DNA of 6,137 nucleotides from an uncultured Collinsella sp. (GCA_902491415.1 CABUHP010000110.1:1-6137), one strand, 5' to 3'; counted from the stretch's first letter, positions 1-5,698 are shown. Program-made: numbers and translations. Notes: generated by a model from the sequence alone, not told the origin.

Positions 1-20
1 ACTGGTCGCAGGGAAACGCG

Positions 21-896
21 CTAGTCGTGGAGGGCAGCGCCGAGAAAGTCAGCGTCAAAAGGCACGGCTTCGGCAAAGGCGTAGTCGCCGTCACTGGCGA
101 TGAGCAGGTAGTTTTCCTCGCCGCCGAACTCCGTATCGCCACATGGGACCACCCAAACGTGGTCGAACACCTCGAGCGCCGTGGCGGCGCAATCGCGCAG
201 GAACGACACATCGCTCCCCTCACTTGCGCTCACGATATTGGCAATGTAGATACCCCCGGGGTTCAGGCTGCCTCGCACCAAACGCAACGCCTCAACCGTC
301 GCCAGCTCGCGTACGGGCTCGGCACCGCCAAAGCAATCGCTCACGACCACGTCGTAGCGACGATGCCCCACGCTCGTCACGCCCAGGTACGAGCGAGCCT
401 CAGCGGTAATCACTCGCAGGCGATCGCCCACCGTGCGCTCCAGCTCGTCCAGGTAGAACCAACGGCGCGCCAGACGCGTAATCTCGGCATCGTACTCAAT
501 GACGTCCATGCGCAAGCTCTCGTGCGACATCAGCGCAAACTTGGGATAGGCAAACCCTCCGCCGCCCAGCATGAGCATCCGGTCGATACCATGCCCGTAA
601 GCATCACGCATTGCGTCCTCGGCCTCAAACACATCGTCAAATGCACGATAGTACGCAAAGACTGGCTCCGCCCAACGATCGCCAACATAGCTCGCGCTTT
701 GGTAGACGCCGCCCTGTACGAGCACGCGAACCTCGTCACCGCTCTCGTCGTGCACACGCTTCACACGCGCCAACCCGTTGCGGGTACGTGCGACCTGCAA
801 ACAGGCAGCACGAACAGCGACGGCGGCCGCACCAAGCGCCGCGGCTCCCAGGGCAACACCGGCAACAACGCCAGCGGAAACACTCGGCTTGTTCAT
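21..896 (-). CDS. Membrane-anchored spermidine-synthase-like class I methyltransferase fold protein
   Basis: The product is 291 aa. Residues 7-31 are an Ala/Val/Gly-rich hydrophobic stretch that looks like a single N-terminal membrane anchor, leaving the rest probably cytoplasmic. A Rossmann methyltransferase fold follows: glycine-rich loop LMLGGGGFAYPK (108-119), acidic ribose-binding strand DVIEYD (131-136), YDVVVSDCFGG (181-191) with an Asp at the usual spermidine-synthase catalytic position, and LNPGGIYIANI (211-221). The order and spacing match the spermidine-synthase-like family. However, the polyamine-site signature GGGDGG is replaced by GGGGFA, so true aminopropyltransferase activity is doubtful; the substrate is unknown. 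The ATG directly follows the elp3 stop (TAGATG), with AAAAGGAG at 910-903 six bases upstream, inside the end of elp3. The two genes are therefore probably co-transcribed and translationally coupled. The family assignment is firm and the function is not. Confidence 0.8.
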   Translation of the reverse strand: MNKPSVSAGVVAGVALGAAALGAAAVAVRAACLQVARTRNGLARVKRVHDESGDEVRVLVQGGVYQSASYVGDRWAEPVFAYYRAFDDVFEAEDAMRDAYGHGIDRMLMLGGGGFAYPKFALMSHESLRMDVIEYDAEITRLARRWFYLDELERTVGDRLRVITAEARSYLGVTSVGHRRYDVVVSDCFGGAEPVRELATVEALRLVRGSLNPGGIYIANIVSASEGSDVSFLRDCAATALEVFDHVWVVPCGDTEFGGEENYLLIASDGDYAFAEAVPFDADFLGAALHD

Positions 897-2804
897 CTAG
901 AGCTCCTTTTGCAGATAGAGACCATGGTCGCAAAAACCCAGGTGGCGATAGTACTCGCGTGTGCCAATCGCGCTAATCACGTTGATACGCGCATAACCCG
1001 CATCCCGGGCAATCTCGCACGCACGCTCCACGAGCAGACGCCCCAGACCGTGATGCTGAGCCGCCTGGCCCTGATCACCCACACGTGCCGCCATACCATA
1101 CACGTGCACCTCGCGAATCATCGCCTCGTACGGCGTCGTCGGCAACTCGTCTGTATGCGCGGCAACAAACGAATGGTCGGGCAGCGACAACCGCAAAAAG
1201 CCCGCGATCTTGCCCTGCGGCGTCACCCACTGCAAAAAGCGCTCGTGCGTCACCGGCGTCTCGTACGCCACTTCCTCGTCAAGGGTCAACTCGTCCAGGT
1301 CGGCACCCGCCGTGCTGATCTCGCGATAGCGAATCTCACGCACCGTCGCGCCTTCTCCACGAGCCGACAAGCGGTTCTCAACGAGCTGACGTAGGTTGGG
1401 TTTCTTGTTGCCCACCATGATGTCGTCGGAGCTAAAGTCGCGGATCATGCGGCTGATGCGGCAGAACGCCGGCGTCACCACGATATCGTCGGCCAGCACA
1501 TCGAGCAGCTCTTCCTCGGTATAGGGACGCCACTCGCCGCGCTCATAGCAGCCCACCAGACGCGAGCCCTCGATGAGCGCGCACGGGTAGACCTTGACCT
1601 CGTCGGGCATAAAGGCCCCCTCGGTCATAAAGCGCTCGTAGTCGCGCTTGTCCCCCTCGGGTGTGGCGCCCAGTAAGTTGAGCATAAAATGCGCATGGAT
1701 CTTAAAGCCAAACAGACGCGCAAGCGAAAACGCCCGCTCAATCTGCGCCACCGTAATACGGCGCTCGTTGATGTCGAGCAGTTGCTGGTCAAGGCTTTGG
1801 ATGCCCATCTGAATCTTGGTGCAGCCCAAACGACGGATGAGCGTGAGCGCCTGTGGCGTCACGGCATCGGGCCGGGTCTCGATAACGAGCCCCACCACGC
1901 GATGCTTCGCCGTCTCGTTGATGTGCTGCTGGCGCTCTAGCTCCTCCATCGATGCCGTCTGCCACCCGGCGACCTCGCCCCACGGCGTACCGGGGCCGTA
2001 CAGACGACGCACCGCGCGGTTATAGCCACCCACGGCAGCATCCACATGCTCCTGTTCGTCGGCAACGCCGGCAGCAAGCTCAGCCTCGTCTGTCGCAATG
2101 CCGGCGGCCCGATAGCGCTCGCGGCGCTCTGCTACCACCGGCGGCAGGGCATCGGCGGGAGCGTCATCGAGCAGGCGTCCCGCCTCGGCACGACTGATGC
2201 CCGGACGCGCCAACATGGGGTTGGCCGCCACGCCGGCGACGGCATCGTCATTGAGCGCGCGAAAGAGTTCCGACATAAACCATGACTGATAGCCTTCCGG
2301 ATAGTCGCTCCAGGTACCGCCAAGCACAATGAGCTCGATTTTGTCGGTCGCATGCCCCATCTGCGAAAGCGCCGTCAAACGGGCGCTCACCTGCAGATAC
2401 GGATCAAAGCAATTTTGCTCCGCACGGGCGCATGCCGGCTCGGCGTGCAGATAGCTTTTGGGCATGCGCAGATCGTTGGGACAAAACAGGCAATCGCCCG
2501 AGCACGGCCACGGCTTGGTGATGACGGTAATGGTCGCCACGCCCGAAGCCGTGCGACGAGGCTTCATACGCAGCACCTGCAGCAGTTGACGTTCCAGATC
2601 GGAATCGACATTCCACGCAGCCCACCGAGCCGGCTCCTCACGTTTAACCCGCTGGCAGAACGGCAGCAGACGGCGCTTGGCCAAATCGCGTTTGTCGGCA
2701 CCCTCACGGCGCGCCTCGGCATGTATCAGTTTGACGAGCGCTTTGTCGTCCACGGTTTCGCCGCGACGCAGAGCCTCGAGTATGTTCAAGATAATCTGTT
2801 CCAT
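897..2804 (-). CDS. elp3: Elp3-type tRNA uridine-34 carboxymethylating radical SAM/GNAT enzyme
   Basis: The product is 635 aa. Elp3 uses a SAM-derived radical and acetyl-CoA to put a carboxymethyl group on C5 of wobble uridine 34 of tRNA, and acts alone in archaea and bacteria. The radical SAM part holds the cluster motif CSGDCLFC (Cys101, 105, 108), then CFDPYLQ (132-138), LGGTWSDYP (161-169), GLVIETRPD (305-313), KIQMGIQSLD (330-339), DEVKVYPCALIEGS (401-414) and NLRQLV (470-475). The C-terminal acetyltransferase part holds AMIREVHVYG (561-570), the acetyl-CoA loop QHHGLGRLL (583-591), and VISAIGTREYYRHLGF (609-624). All family blocks are present, so the enzyme looks intact. It is longer than usual because of an Ala/Asp-rich insert at about 185-295. 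The start at 2804 is the only Met before residue 80. It lacks a well-spaced Shine-Dalgarno (only GGGGGC touching the ATG), so translation may be leaderless. The spermidine-synthase-like gene follows with no gap. Confidence 0.95.
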   Translation of the reverse strand: MEQIILNILEALRRGETVDDKALVKLIHAEARREGADKRDLAKRRLLPFCQRVKREEPARWAAWNVDSDLERQLLQVLRMKPRRTASGVATITVITKPWPCSGDCLFCPNDLRMPKSYLHAEPACARAEQNCFDPYLQVSARLTALSQMGHATDKIELIVLGGTWSDYPEGYQSWFMSELFRALNDDAVAGVAANPMLARPGISRAEAGRLLDDAPADALPPVVAERRERYRAAGIATDEAELAAGVADEQEHVDAAVGGYNRAVRRLYGPGTPWGEVAGWQTASMEELERQQHINETAKHRVVGLVIETRPDAVTPQALTLIRRLGCTKIQMGIQSLDQQLLDINERRITVAQIERAFSLARLFGFKIHAHFMLNLLGATPEGDKRDYERFMTEGAFMPDEVKVYPCALIEGSRLVGCYERGEWRPYTEEELLDVLADDIVVTPAFCRISRMIRDFSSDDIMVGNKKPNLRQLVENRLSARGEGATVREIRYREISTAGADLDELTLDEEVAYETPVTHERFLQWVTPQGKIAGFLRLSLPDHSFVAAHTDELPTTPYEAMIREVHVYGMAARVGDQGQAAQHHGLGRLLVERACEIARDAGYARINVISAIGTREYYRHLGFCDHGLYLQKEL

Positions 2805-2810
2805 GCCCCC

Positions 2811-2816
2811 ATTGTA
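2811..2816 (-). promoter_or_regulatory. Candidate -10 box for a leaderless elp3 transcript
   Basis: Reading the minus strand, TACAAT (one mismatch to TATAAT) ends six bases before the elp3 ATG, which places the expected transcription start on the A of that ATG. No convincing -35 box exists: at 17-bp spacing the sequence is ACGGGC, inside the terminator stem. The best TTGACA-like hexamer, GTGACG, is 20 bp away. An intact promoter here is plausible but weak; readthrough of the terminator is the alternative. Confidence 0.35.
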
Positions 2817-2854
2817 AAGGCAAAGGCGCCGGAGCCCGTCACGGCTCCGGCGCC
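2817..2854 (-). terminator. Intrinsic terminator of the XRE-DUF4097 unit
   Basis: A perfect 12-bp GC-rich inverted repeat (GGCGCCGGAGCC at 2825-2836 and its complement at 2843-2854, six-base loop) can be extended by one A-T pair. Read on the minus strand it is followed by TTTGCCTTT. It lies 48 bases beyond the DUF4097 stop codon and ends just upstream of elp3, so it should stop transcription coming from the regulator unit. The T-tract is interrupted by GCC, so some readthrough into elp3 is possible. Confidence 0.85.
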
Positions 2855-2901
2855 TCCATCAAAGAGCGTGCCTATATGTACCGATCTCCGAAAACCGCAT
2901 G

Positions 2902-3801
2902 TCACTCCGGATCAAACGACATGTCGCCCGAACCGACCTTAAAACGATACGTGGCTGACTTATCACCGTTGTCGAATTCAAGATTCAATATGGTCTCGCC
3001 ATCGTAGCCAAGCGGAAGGAAATCGCTCTCGAAGTCACCGCTGCCCACGGTGAGGCTCGCCTTAAAGCCCGTAGAGTTCGGAACCGTTATCTCCACATTG
3101 CCCGAGCCCACGCTTACGTCCATCGACTTCGCGGGGGCCTGGTAGAGCTCGAACGTCACATCGCCCGAACCGACCTCGGCATTCAGGGTGTCGGTAACAG
3201 TGCCCGCGAACTCGATGTCTCCCGAGTCCAACGTCAAATCGAAGTCGTGGCACACAATGTCCGTAATCGTCAGATCCCCCGACCCCACATTCGCCGAAAT
3301 GTCCATCATGTTATCGGCAAGCTCGCGTGGCAGCTCGATGGTGACCGTACGGTCAAGCGCACGCTCGTCATCGCAGTCGAACTGGTTAATCTTGAGCGTA
3401 GAGCCCCTAATCTCGGCCAGATTTTGGGTTGCCGCATCGTAAGCAGTTACTCCTTTTGCAACGCGACCACTCTCGATGACACGCACCGGTCCATCGGAAA
3501 CGTACTTGATATCGACCGTACCCGACGTCACATCCAGGTCAAGGGACTGGAATGAGTCGGCATCGAAGGTTTCACTCGAAAGCTTTTGAGACTGAGCGGA
3601 GTAAATACCGTCATCCAAAACATCGTCCTCGTCAAACGCATCGTCCTTACCAGACAAGCCGGATACAACATCGTTGAGATTCCACGGTCCATCAAAATGA
3701 ATCAAAGTCCGCGATGTGCCAACGACAAGCCCGATGATGAGCACAAACGCTCCGATGCCAATGCCCAAGCGCCTCTTAGACTCATGCGAGAGCTTCATCA
3801 T
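2902..3801 (-). CDS. DUF4097-family beta-strand repeat membrane protein
   Basis: The product is 299 aa. A short basic N-terminus (KRR) precedes a membrane segment at about 12-28 (GIGIGAFVLIIGLVVG). An acidic linker (about 52-64) follows, then a domain of repeating short beta turns: VTSGTVDI (91), VGSGDLTI (172), LDSGDIEF (191), VGSGDVTF (210), VGSGNVEI (231), VGSGDFES (252), VGSGDMSF (289). This pattern is typical of DUF4097 (LiaG-like) proteins, which form a beta-helix-like stack and usually sit on the outer side of the membrane beside regulators. The biochemical role of the family is unknown. The ATG overlaps the stop of the XRE gene by 4 bp (ATGA), and AAGGTGAT lies a few bases upstream, so the two are translationally coupled. 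A second ATG directly after the first would also work. The role as partner or sensor for the regulator is inferred from the overlap. Confidence 0.85.
   Translation of the reverse strand: MMKLSHESKRRLGIGIGAFVLIIGLVVGTSRTLIHFDGPWNLNDVVSGLSGKDDAFDEDDVLDDGIYSAQSQKLSSETFDADSFQSLDLDVTSGTVDIKYVSDGPVRVIESGRVAKGVTAYDAATQNLAEIRGSTLKINQFDCDDERALDRTVTIELPRELADNMMDISANVGSGDLTITDIVCHDFDLTLDSGDIEFAGTVTDTLNAEVGSGDVTFELYQAPAKSMDVSVGSGNVEITVPNSTGFKASLTVGSGDFESDFLPLGYDGETILNLEFDNGDKSATYRFKVGSGDMSFDPE
2924..3176. repeat. 16-bp direct repeat inside the DUF4097 gene
   Basis: The sequence TCGCCCGAACCGACCT occurs exactly at 2924-2939 and again at 3161-3176. Both copies encode the VGSGD turn of the protein repeat, in the same frame. 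It is the DNA trace of the internal repeat structure, not a separate element. Confidence 0.75.
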
Positions 3802-4520
3802 TCATCACCTTCTTTGGCACTCGACTCAGCGGTGGTCGCGGCAGCCGTGTCAGCGTCAACCGCTGTGGAAACGTCCTCCCCCTTAGTCCTAGCGACCGCC
3901 GGCGCCGGACTAACCCGGATATCCCCACGCGCCCAATCGCCATCGAGCGCACGTGCCACCCAGTGATAGATGGGAATCGTAAAGAAGATCAGTGCGGCAA
4001 AGGGGGCGCCACCAAACAGGAACATCAGCAAAAAGAACAACAGCCAGCACACGGCCCAATACGGGAACGACTGGAACGGGCCCTTCACCGGAGTCGAGCC
4101 AACTGCGCCGTCACTCGTCACCTGCGCCGTAGCGGCATTGGCGGCCTGCGCACTCCAGCTTGCCGCTTGCGCCGCCTTGGCCGCAGCATCACTCGCCTGC
4201 GCAGCTGCCTCCGTGGCGCGCGCCGCCGCCTCATGGGTGCGGGCACGTTCCGCCGCCTCGGCCTCGCGCTGACGGGCGCGGTCCTCGTTCTCAAACTCGA
4301 TATCGTCCTCGATCTCATCGCTCGGATTAAGGAGCTCGTCCAAACTCACGCCATAGAGTTTTGCGAGCGAGATCAGGTTCTCGGTATCGGGCGAGCTCTC
4401 CGCACGCTCCCATTTACTGACCGCCTGGCGCGACAGCCCCAGCTTTCGCGCCAGCCCTTCTTGGCTAAAACCCTTGCTGCGACGAAGGTCGGCGAGCCGC
4501 TGCGCAGTTTCTACATTCAT
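3798..4520 (-). CDS. Membrane-tethered XRE-family transcriptional regulator
   Basis: The product is 240 aa. Residues 5-64 are an XRE/Cro-type helix-turn-helix: RLADLRRSKGFSQEGLARKL, then recognition helix LSRQAVSKWERAESSPD (29-45) and the family-typical YGVSLDELLN (56-65). An acidic patch (68-80) leads to a long Ala/Glu/Arg-rich segment (about 80-133) likely to form a helical or coiled-coil stalk. Two hydrophobic segments follow (about 155-171 and 172-189), then an Ala/Thr/Glu-rich tail. The DNA-binding domain would thus be cytoplasmic and tethered to the membrane. The start at 4520 is chosen because AGGAGG sits four bases upstream and the helix-turn-helix begins at once; the frame stays open to 4769 but that extension looks non-coding. 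The gene overlaps the DUF4097 gene by 4 bp. It is probably autoregulated through the dyad at 4643-4655, which is inference. Confidence 0.88.
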   Translation of the reverse strand: MNVETAQRLADLRRSKGFSQEGLARKLGLSRQAVSKWERAESSPDTENLISLAKLYGVSLDELLNPSDEIEDDIEFENEDRARQREAEAAERARTHEAAARATEAAAQASDAAAKAAQAASWSAQAANAATAQVTSDGAVGSTPVKGPFQSFPYWAVCWLLFFLLMFLFGGAPFAALIFFTIPIYHWVARALDGDWARGDIRVSPAPAVARTKGEDVSTAVDADTAAATTAESSAKEGDE

Positions 4521-4524
4521 GGTT

Positions 4525-4530
4525 CCTCCT
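4525..4530 (-). promoter_or_regulatory. Ribosome binding site deciding the XRE gene start
   Basis: AGGAGG on the minus strand, four bases before the ATG at 4520-4518. It is the only strong Shine-Dalgarno in the open frame and argues against the longer start at 4769. Confidence 0.85.
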
Positions 4531-4623
4531 ATGCGATGCCAGCCGTGCCGCCGGACCGTTTTTGTTCTTAAGGCGCCTTGCACAGTTAAAAATCTATCCG
4601 CCACCGCCAAAAGCATGCCACCT

Positions 4624-4629
4624 ATTCTA
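4624..4629 (-). promoter_or_regulatory. Candidate -10 box of the XRE-DUF4097 unit
   Basis: TAGAAT on the minus strand (one mismatch to TATAAT), giving a leader of roughly 95-100 bases. The -35 position at normal spacing falls at about 4647-4652, inside the 13-bp dyad, and shows no consensus match. This is a tentative call; no better minus-strand promoter was seen in 4521-4680. Confidence 0.35.
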
Positions 4630-4638
4630 GTGAGATTT

Positions 4639-4667
4639 TTGACAACCGGCGGTTGCGGGCATATATG
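4639..4667 (+). promoter_or_regulatory. Near-consensus sigma-70 type promoter for the Trm9-like gene
   Basis: A perfect TTGACA (4639-4644), a 17-bp spacer and TATATG (4662-4667, four of six matches), giving an expected transcription start near 4674. This leaves a leader of about 115 bases before the GTG at 4788. It also rules out the ATGs at 4653 and 4665 as starts, since they lie upstream of the transcript. Confidence 0.65.
4643..4655. promoter_or_regulatory. 13-bp dyad, candidate operator between divergent promoters
   Basis: CAACCG-G-CGGTTG is a perfect inverted repeat with 6-bp arms and a one-base centre. It overlaps the last two bases of the plus-strand -35 box and fills part of that promoter's spacer. 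It also covers the -35 position of the candidate minus-strand promoter. Size and symmetry suit a helix-turn-helix dimer, and the XRE regulator encoded next to it is the obvious candidate ligand. Binding is inferred. Confidence 0.5.
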
Positions 4668-4709
4668 AGCTGCGGAAATGTGTCCAAACAAAGCAATGAC
4701 CCGCAGCTC
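4667..4709. repeat. 9-bp inverted repeat around the plus-strand transcription start
   Basis: GAGCTGCGG (4667-4675) and its exact complement CCGCAGCTC (4701-4709), separated by 25 bases with arm centres 34 bp apart. The left arm lies at or just before the predicted transcription start. It may therefore act as paired protein half-sites in DNA rather than as an RNA hairpin, unless transcription starts earlier than predicted. Confidence 0.5.
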
Positions 4710-4717
4710 GGTTGTCC

Positions 4718-4772
4718 CCGTTGCGGCGTTAACGGTAGTATGGTCGTACTGTTTATTCCGCACCGCCAACGG
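4718..4772 (+). promoter_or_regulatory. Possible leader hairpin touching the Shine-Dalgarno site
   Basis: CCGTTGCGG (4718-4726) can pair with 4763-4772 (nine pairs with one bulged C at 4766). This pairs the first GG of the Shine-Dalgarno at 4771-4778. The same left arm can pair instead with AACGG at 4731-4735 (five pairs, eight-base loop). Two exclusive foldings could modulate translation of the Trm9-like gene. The stems are short, so this is a weak candidate. Confidence 0.25.
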
Positions 4773-4778
4773 AGGGAG
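4771..4778 (+). promoter_or_regulatory. Ribosome binding site deciding the GTG start at 4788
   Basis: GGAGGGAG, nine bases before GTG. No earlier in-frame ATG (4653, 4665, 4740) has a Shine-Dalgarno. This site, together with the first recognisable family residues, fixes the start. Confidence 0.7.
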
Positions 4779-4787
4779 TTCCGCGCC

Positions 4788-5660
4788 GTGAACCGCGATT
4801 TCGCCTCATCGCTCATCCAGCTCAACAACACGTTCTATCGCGAGCACTCCGCCTCCTTCTCCGATACGCGCCAGGCACCGTGGCCCGGCTGGGTACGCAC
4901 CATGGACATAGCGCTCGAGCAGCTCGACGTCGCCACGATCGAGCATCCCGTCCGCGTCTTCGATCTTGCCTGCGGCAACATGCGATTCGAGAACTTTGCC
5001 GCCGGCGGCGCACTTTCCGCCAAGGGCGTCGACGGCGCAAACCCCTCGGCAGATGCCAGTTGCCCGTTTGAGTTCTATGGTGTTGACTCGTGTCAGGATT
5101 TGGCTATCGATGCGCACGGTCACGCCCTGCGCATTCCCAACCTGCACTTCCAGGAACTCGACGTACTCGATGCCCTCATGAAGCTCAACCCCGCCGAGAC
5201 ACCCGACGTGCTTTTCGACGCCCCGCTCGCCGACATCTCGGTCTGCTTTGGCTTTATGCACCACGTGCCGTCGTGCGAGTACCGCGTACGCGTGCTCGAC
5301 GCCCTGGTGCGCCAGACGCGCCCAGGCGGCATCATCGCCATCAGCTTTTGGGAGTTTATGAACGACGAGCGCATGGCGCGCAAGGCCGTTCGCGCCGAAG
5401 CCCGCGCCGAGCTCACCCCGCCGTTTGAAAGTTACGATTCCGCGCAGTTTGAAGCCGGCGACCACCTCATTGGCTGGCAAAACGACCGCCACGCCTACCG
5501 CTATTGCCATCACTTTGACGATCAGCAGATCACCGACCTGGTGCGCGGCGTCCGTACGTTCTACAAGAGCGGCGAGGTCCCCGTGCGTGAGCTTGAGCGC
5601 TTCCATGCCGACGGTCGCAGCGGAGAGCTCAACCGCTATGTGATTCTCAAGCGTCTGTAG
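4788..5660 (+). CDS. Trm9/ALKBH8-like SAM-dependent methyltransferase, probably tRNA-directed
   Basis: The product is 290 aa from GTG at 4788. The N-terminus SFSDTRQAPWP (23-33) resembles the FSxTRxxPWP block that opens Trm9 and the ALKBH8 methyltransferase domain. Next come SAM motif I VFDLACGNMRFENF (57-70; Trm9 has GCGNG), an acidic residue in FYGVDS (96-101), FGFMHHVPS (154-162; Trm9-like HH), RPGGIIAISFWEF (178-190; Trm9-like RPGG with a Trp), GDHLIGW (224-230), YRYCHHF (237-243) and NRYVILKRL (282-290). These match the Trm9 C-terminal order GDxxxxW, RYYHxF, NWYVI. Trm9 converts cm5U34 to the methyl ester mcm5U34 using partner Trm112. That this protein does so is inferred from motifs and from elp3 nearby; no Trm112-like gene is in view. 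About 45 residues separate motif I from the acidic strand region and the middle is longer than in yeast Trm9. The alternative is a methyltransferase on another substrate. Confidence 0.75.
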   Translation: MNRDFASSLIQLNNTFYREHSASFSDTRQAPWPGWVRTMDIALEQLDVATIEHPVRVFDLACGNMRFENFAAGGALSAKGVDGANPSADASCPFEFYGVDSCQDLAIDAHGHALRIPNLHFQELDVLDALMKLNPAETPDVLFDAPLADISVCFGFMHHVPSCEYRVRVLDALVRQTRPGGIIAISFWEFMNDERMARKAVRAEARAELTPPFESYDSAQFEAGDHLIGWQNDRHAYRYCHHFDDQQITDLVRGVRTFYKSGEVPVRELERFHADGRSGELNRYVILKRL

Positions 5661-5698
5661 GCATCGGCGACTCGCCGTCGAGCCGCACCGCGTCTTTC

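Noticed and set aside
21..896. Annotation as a true spermidine synthase (speE)
   Set aside because: The fold fits, but the GGGDGG polyamine-site motif is missing and there is a membrane anchor. No other polyamine gene is nearby.
27..1394. 455-codon open frame on the plus strand
   Set aside because: It is antisense to elp3 and the spermidine-synthase-like gene, whose family motifs are clear. Its translation is rich in His/Arg/Thr with no recognisable domain, typical of a GC-rich shadow frame.
2352..2942. 196-codon plus-strand frame
   Set aside because: It runs antisense through elp3 and across the terminator, with no ribosome site or family motif.
2924..3176. Repeat pair as a possible recombination or CRISPR-like element
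   Set aside because: Only two copies are exact, both in frame within the DUF4097 coding sequence and explained by its protein repeats.
2902..4520. XRE plus adjacent membrane protein as a toxin-antitoxin or phage-defence module
   Set aside because: DUF4097 proteins are not known toxins, the regulator has membrane segments unlike a typical antitoxin, and no nuclease, phage or mobile-element signature is present.
4521..4769. 83-residue N-terminal extension of the XRE protein
   Set aside because: It would run through the divergent promoter region, has no ribosome site, and the helix-turn-helix begins right after the well-placed ATG at 4520.
4653..4787. 45-residue extension of the Trm9-like protein with a CPRCG zinc-ribbon-like motif
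   Set aside because: Its first ATGs lie inside the promoter, upstream of the expected transcript start, and have no ribosome site. The family homology begins only after the GTG at 4788. The CPRCG is probably chance.
4806..5606. 266-codon minus-strand frame
   Set aside because: It is antisense to the Trm9-like gene; the His/Val/Gly-rich translation has no recognisable domain.
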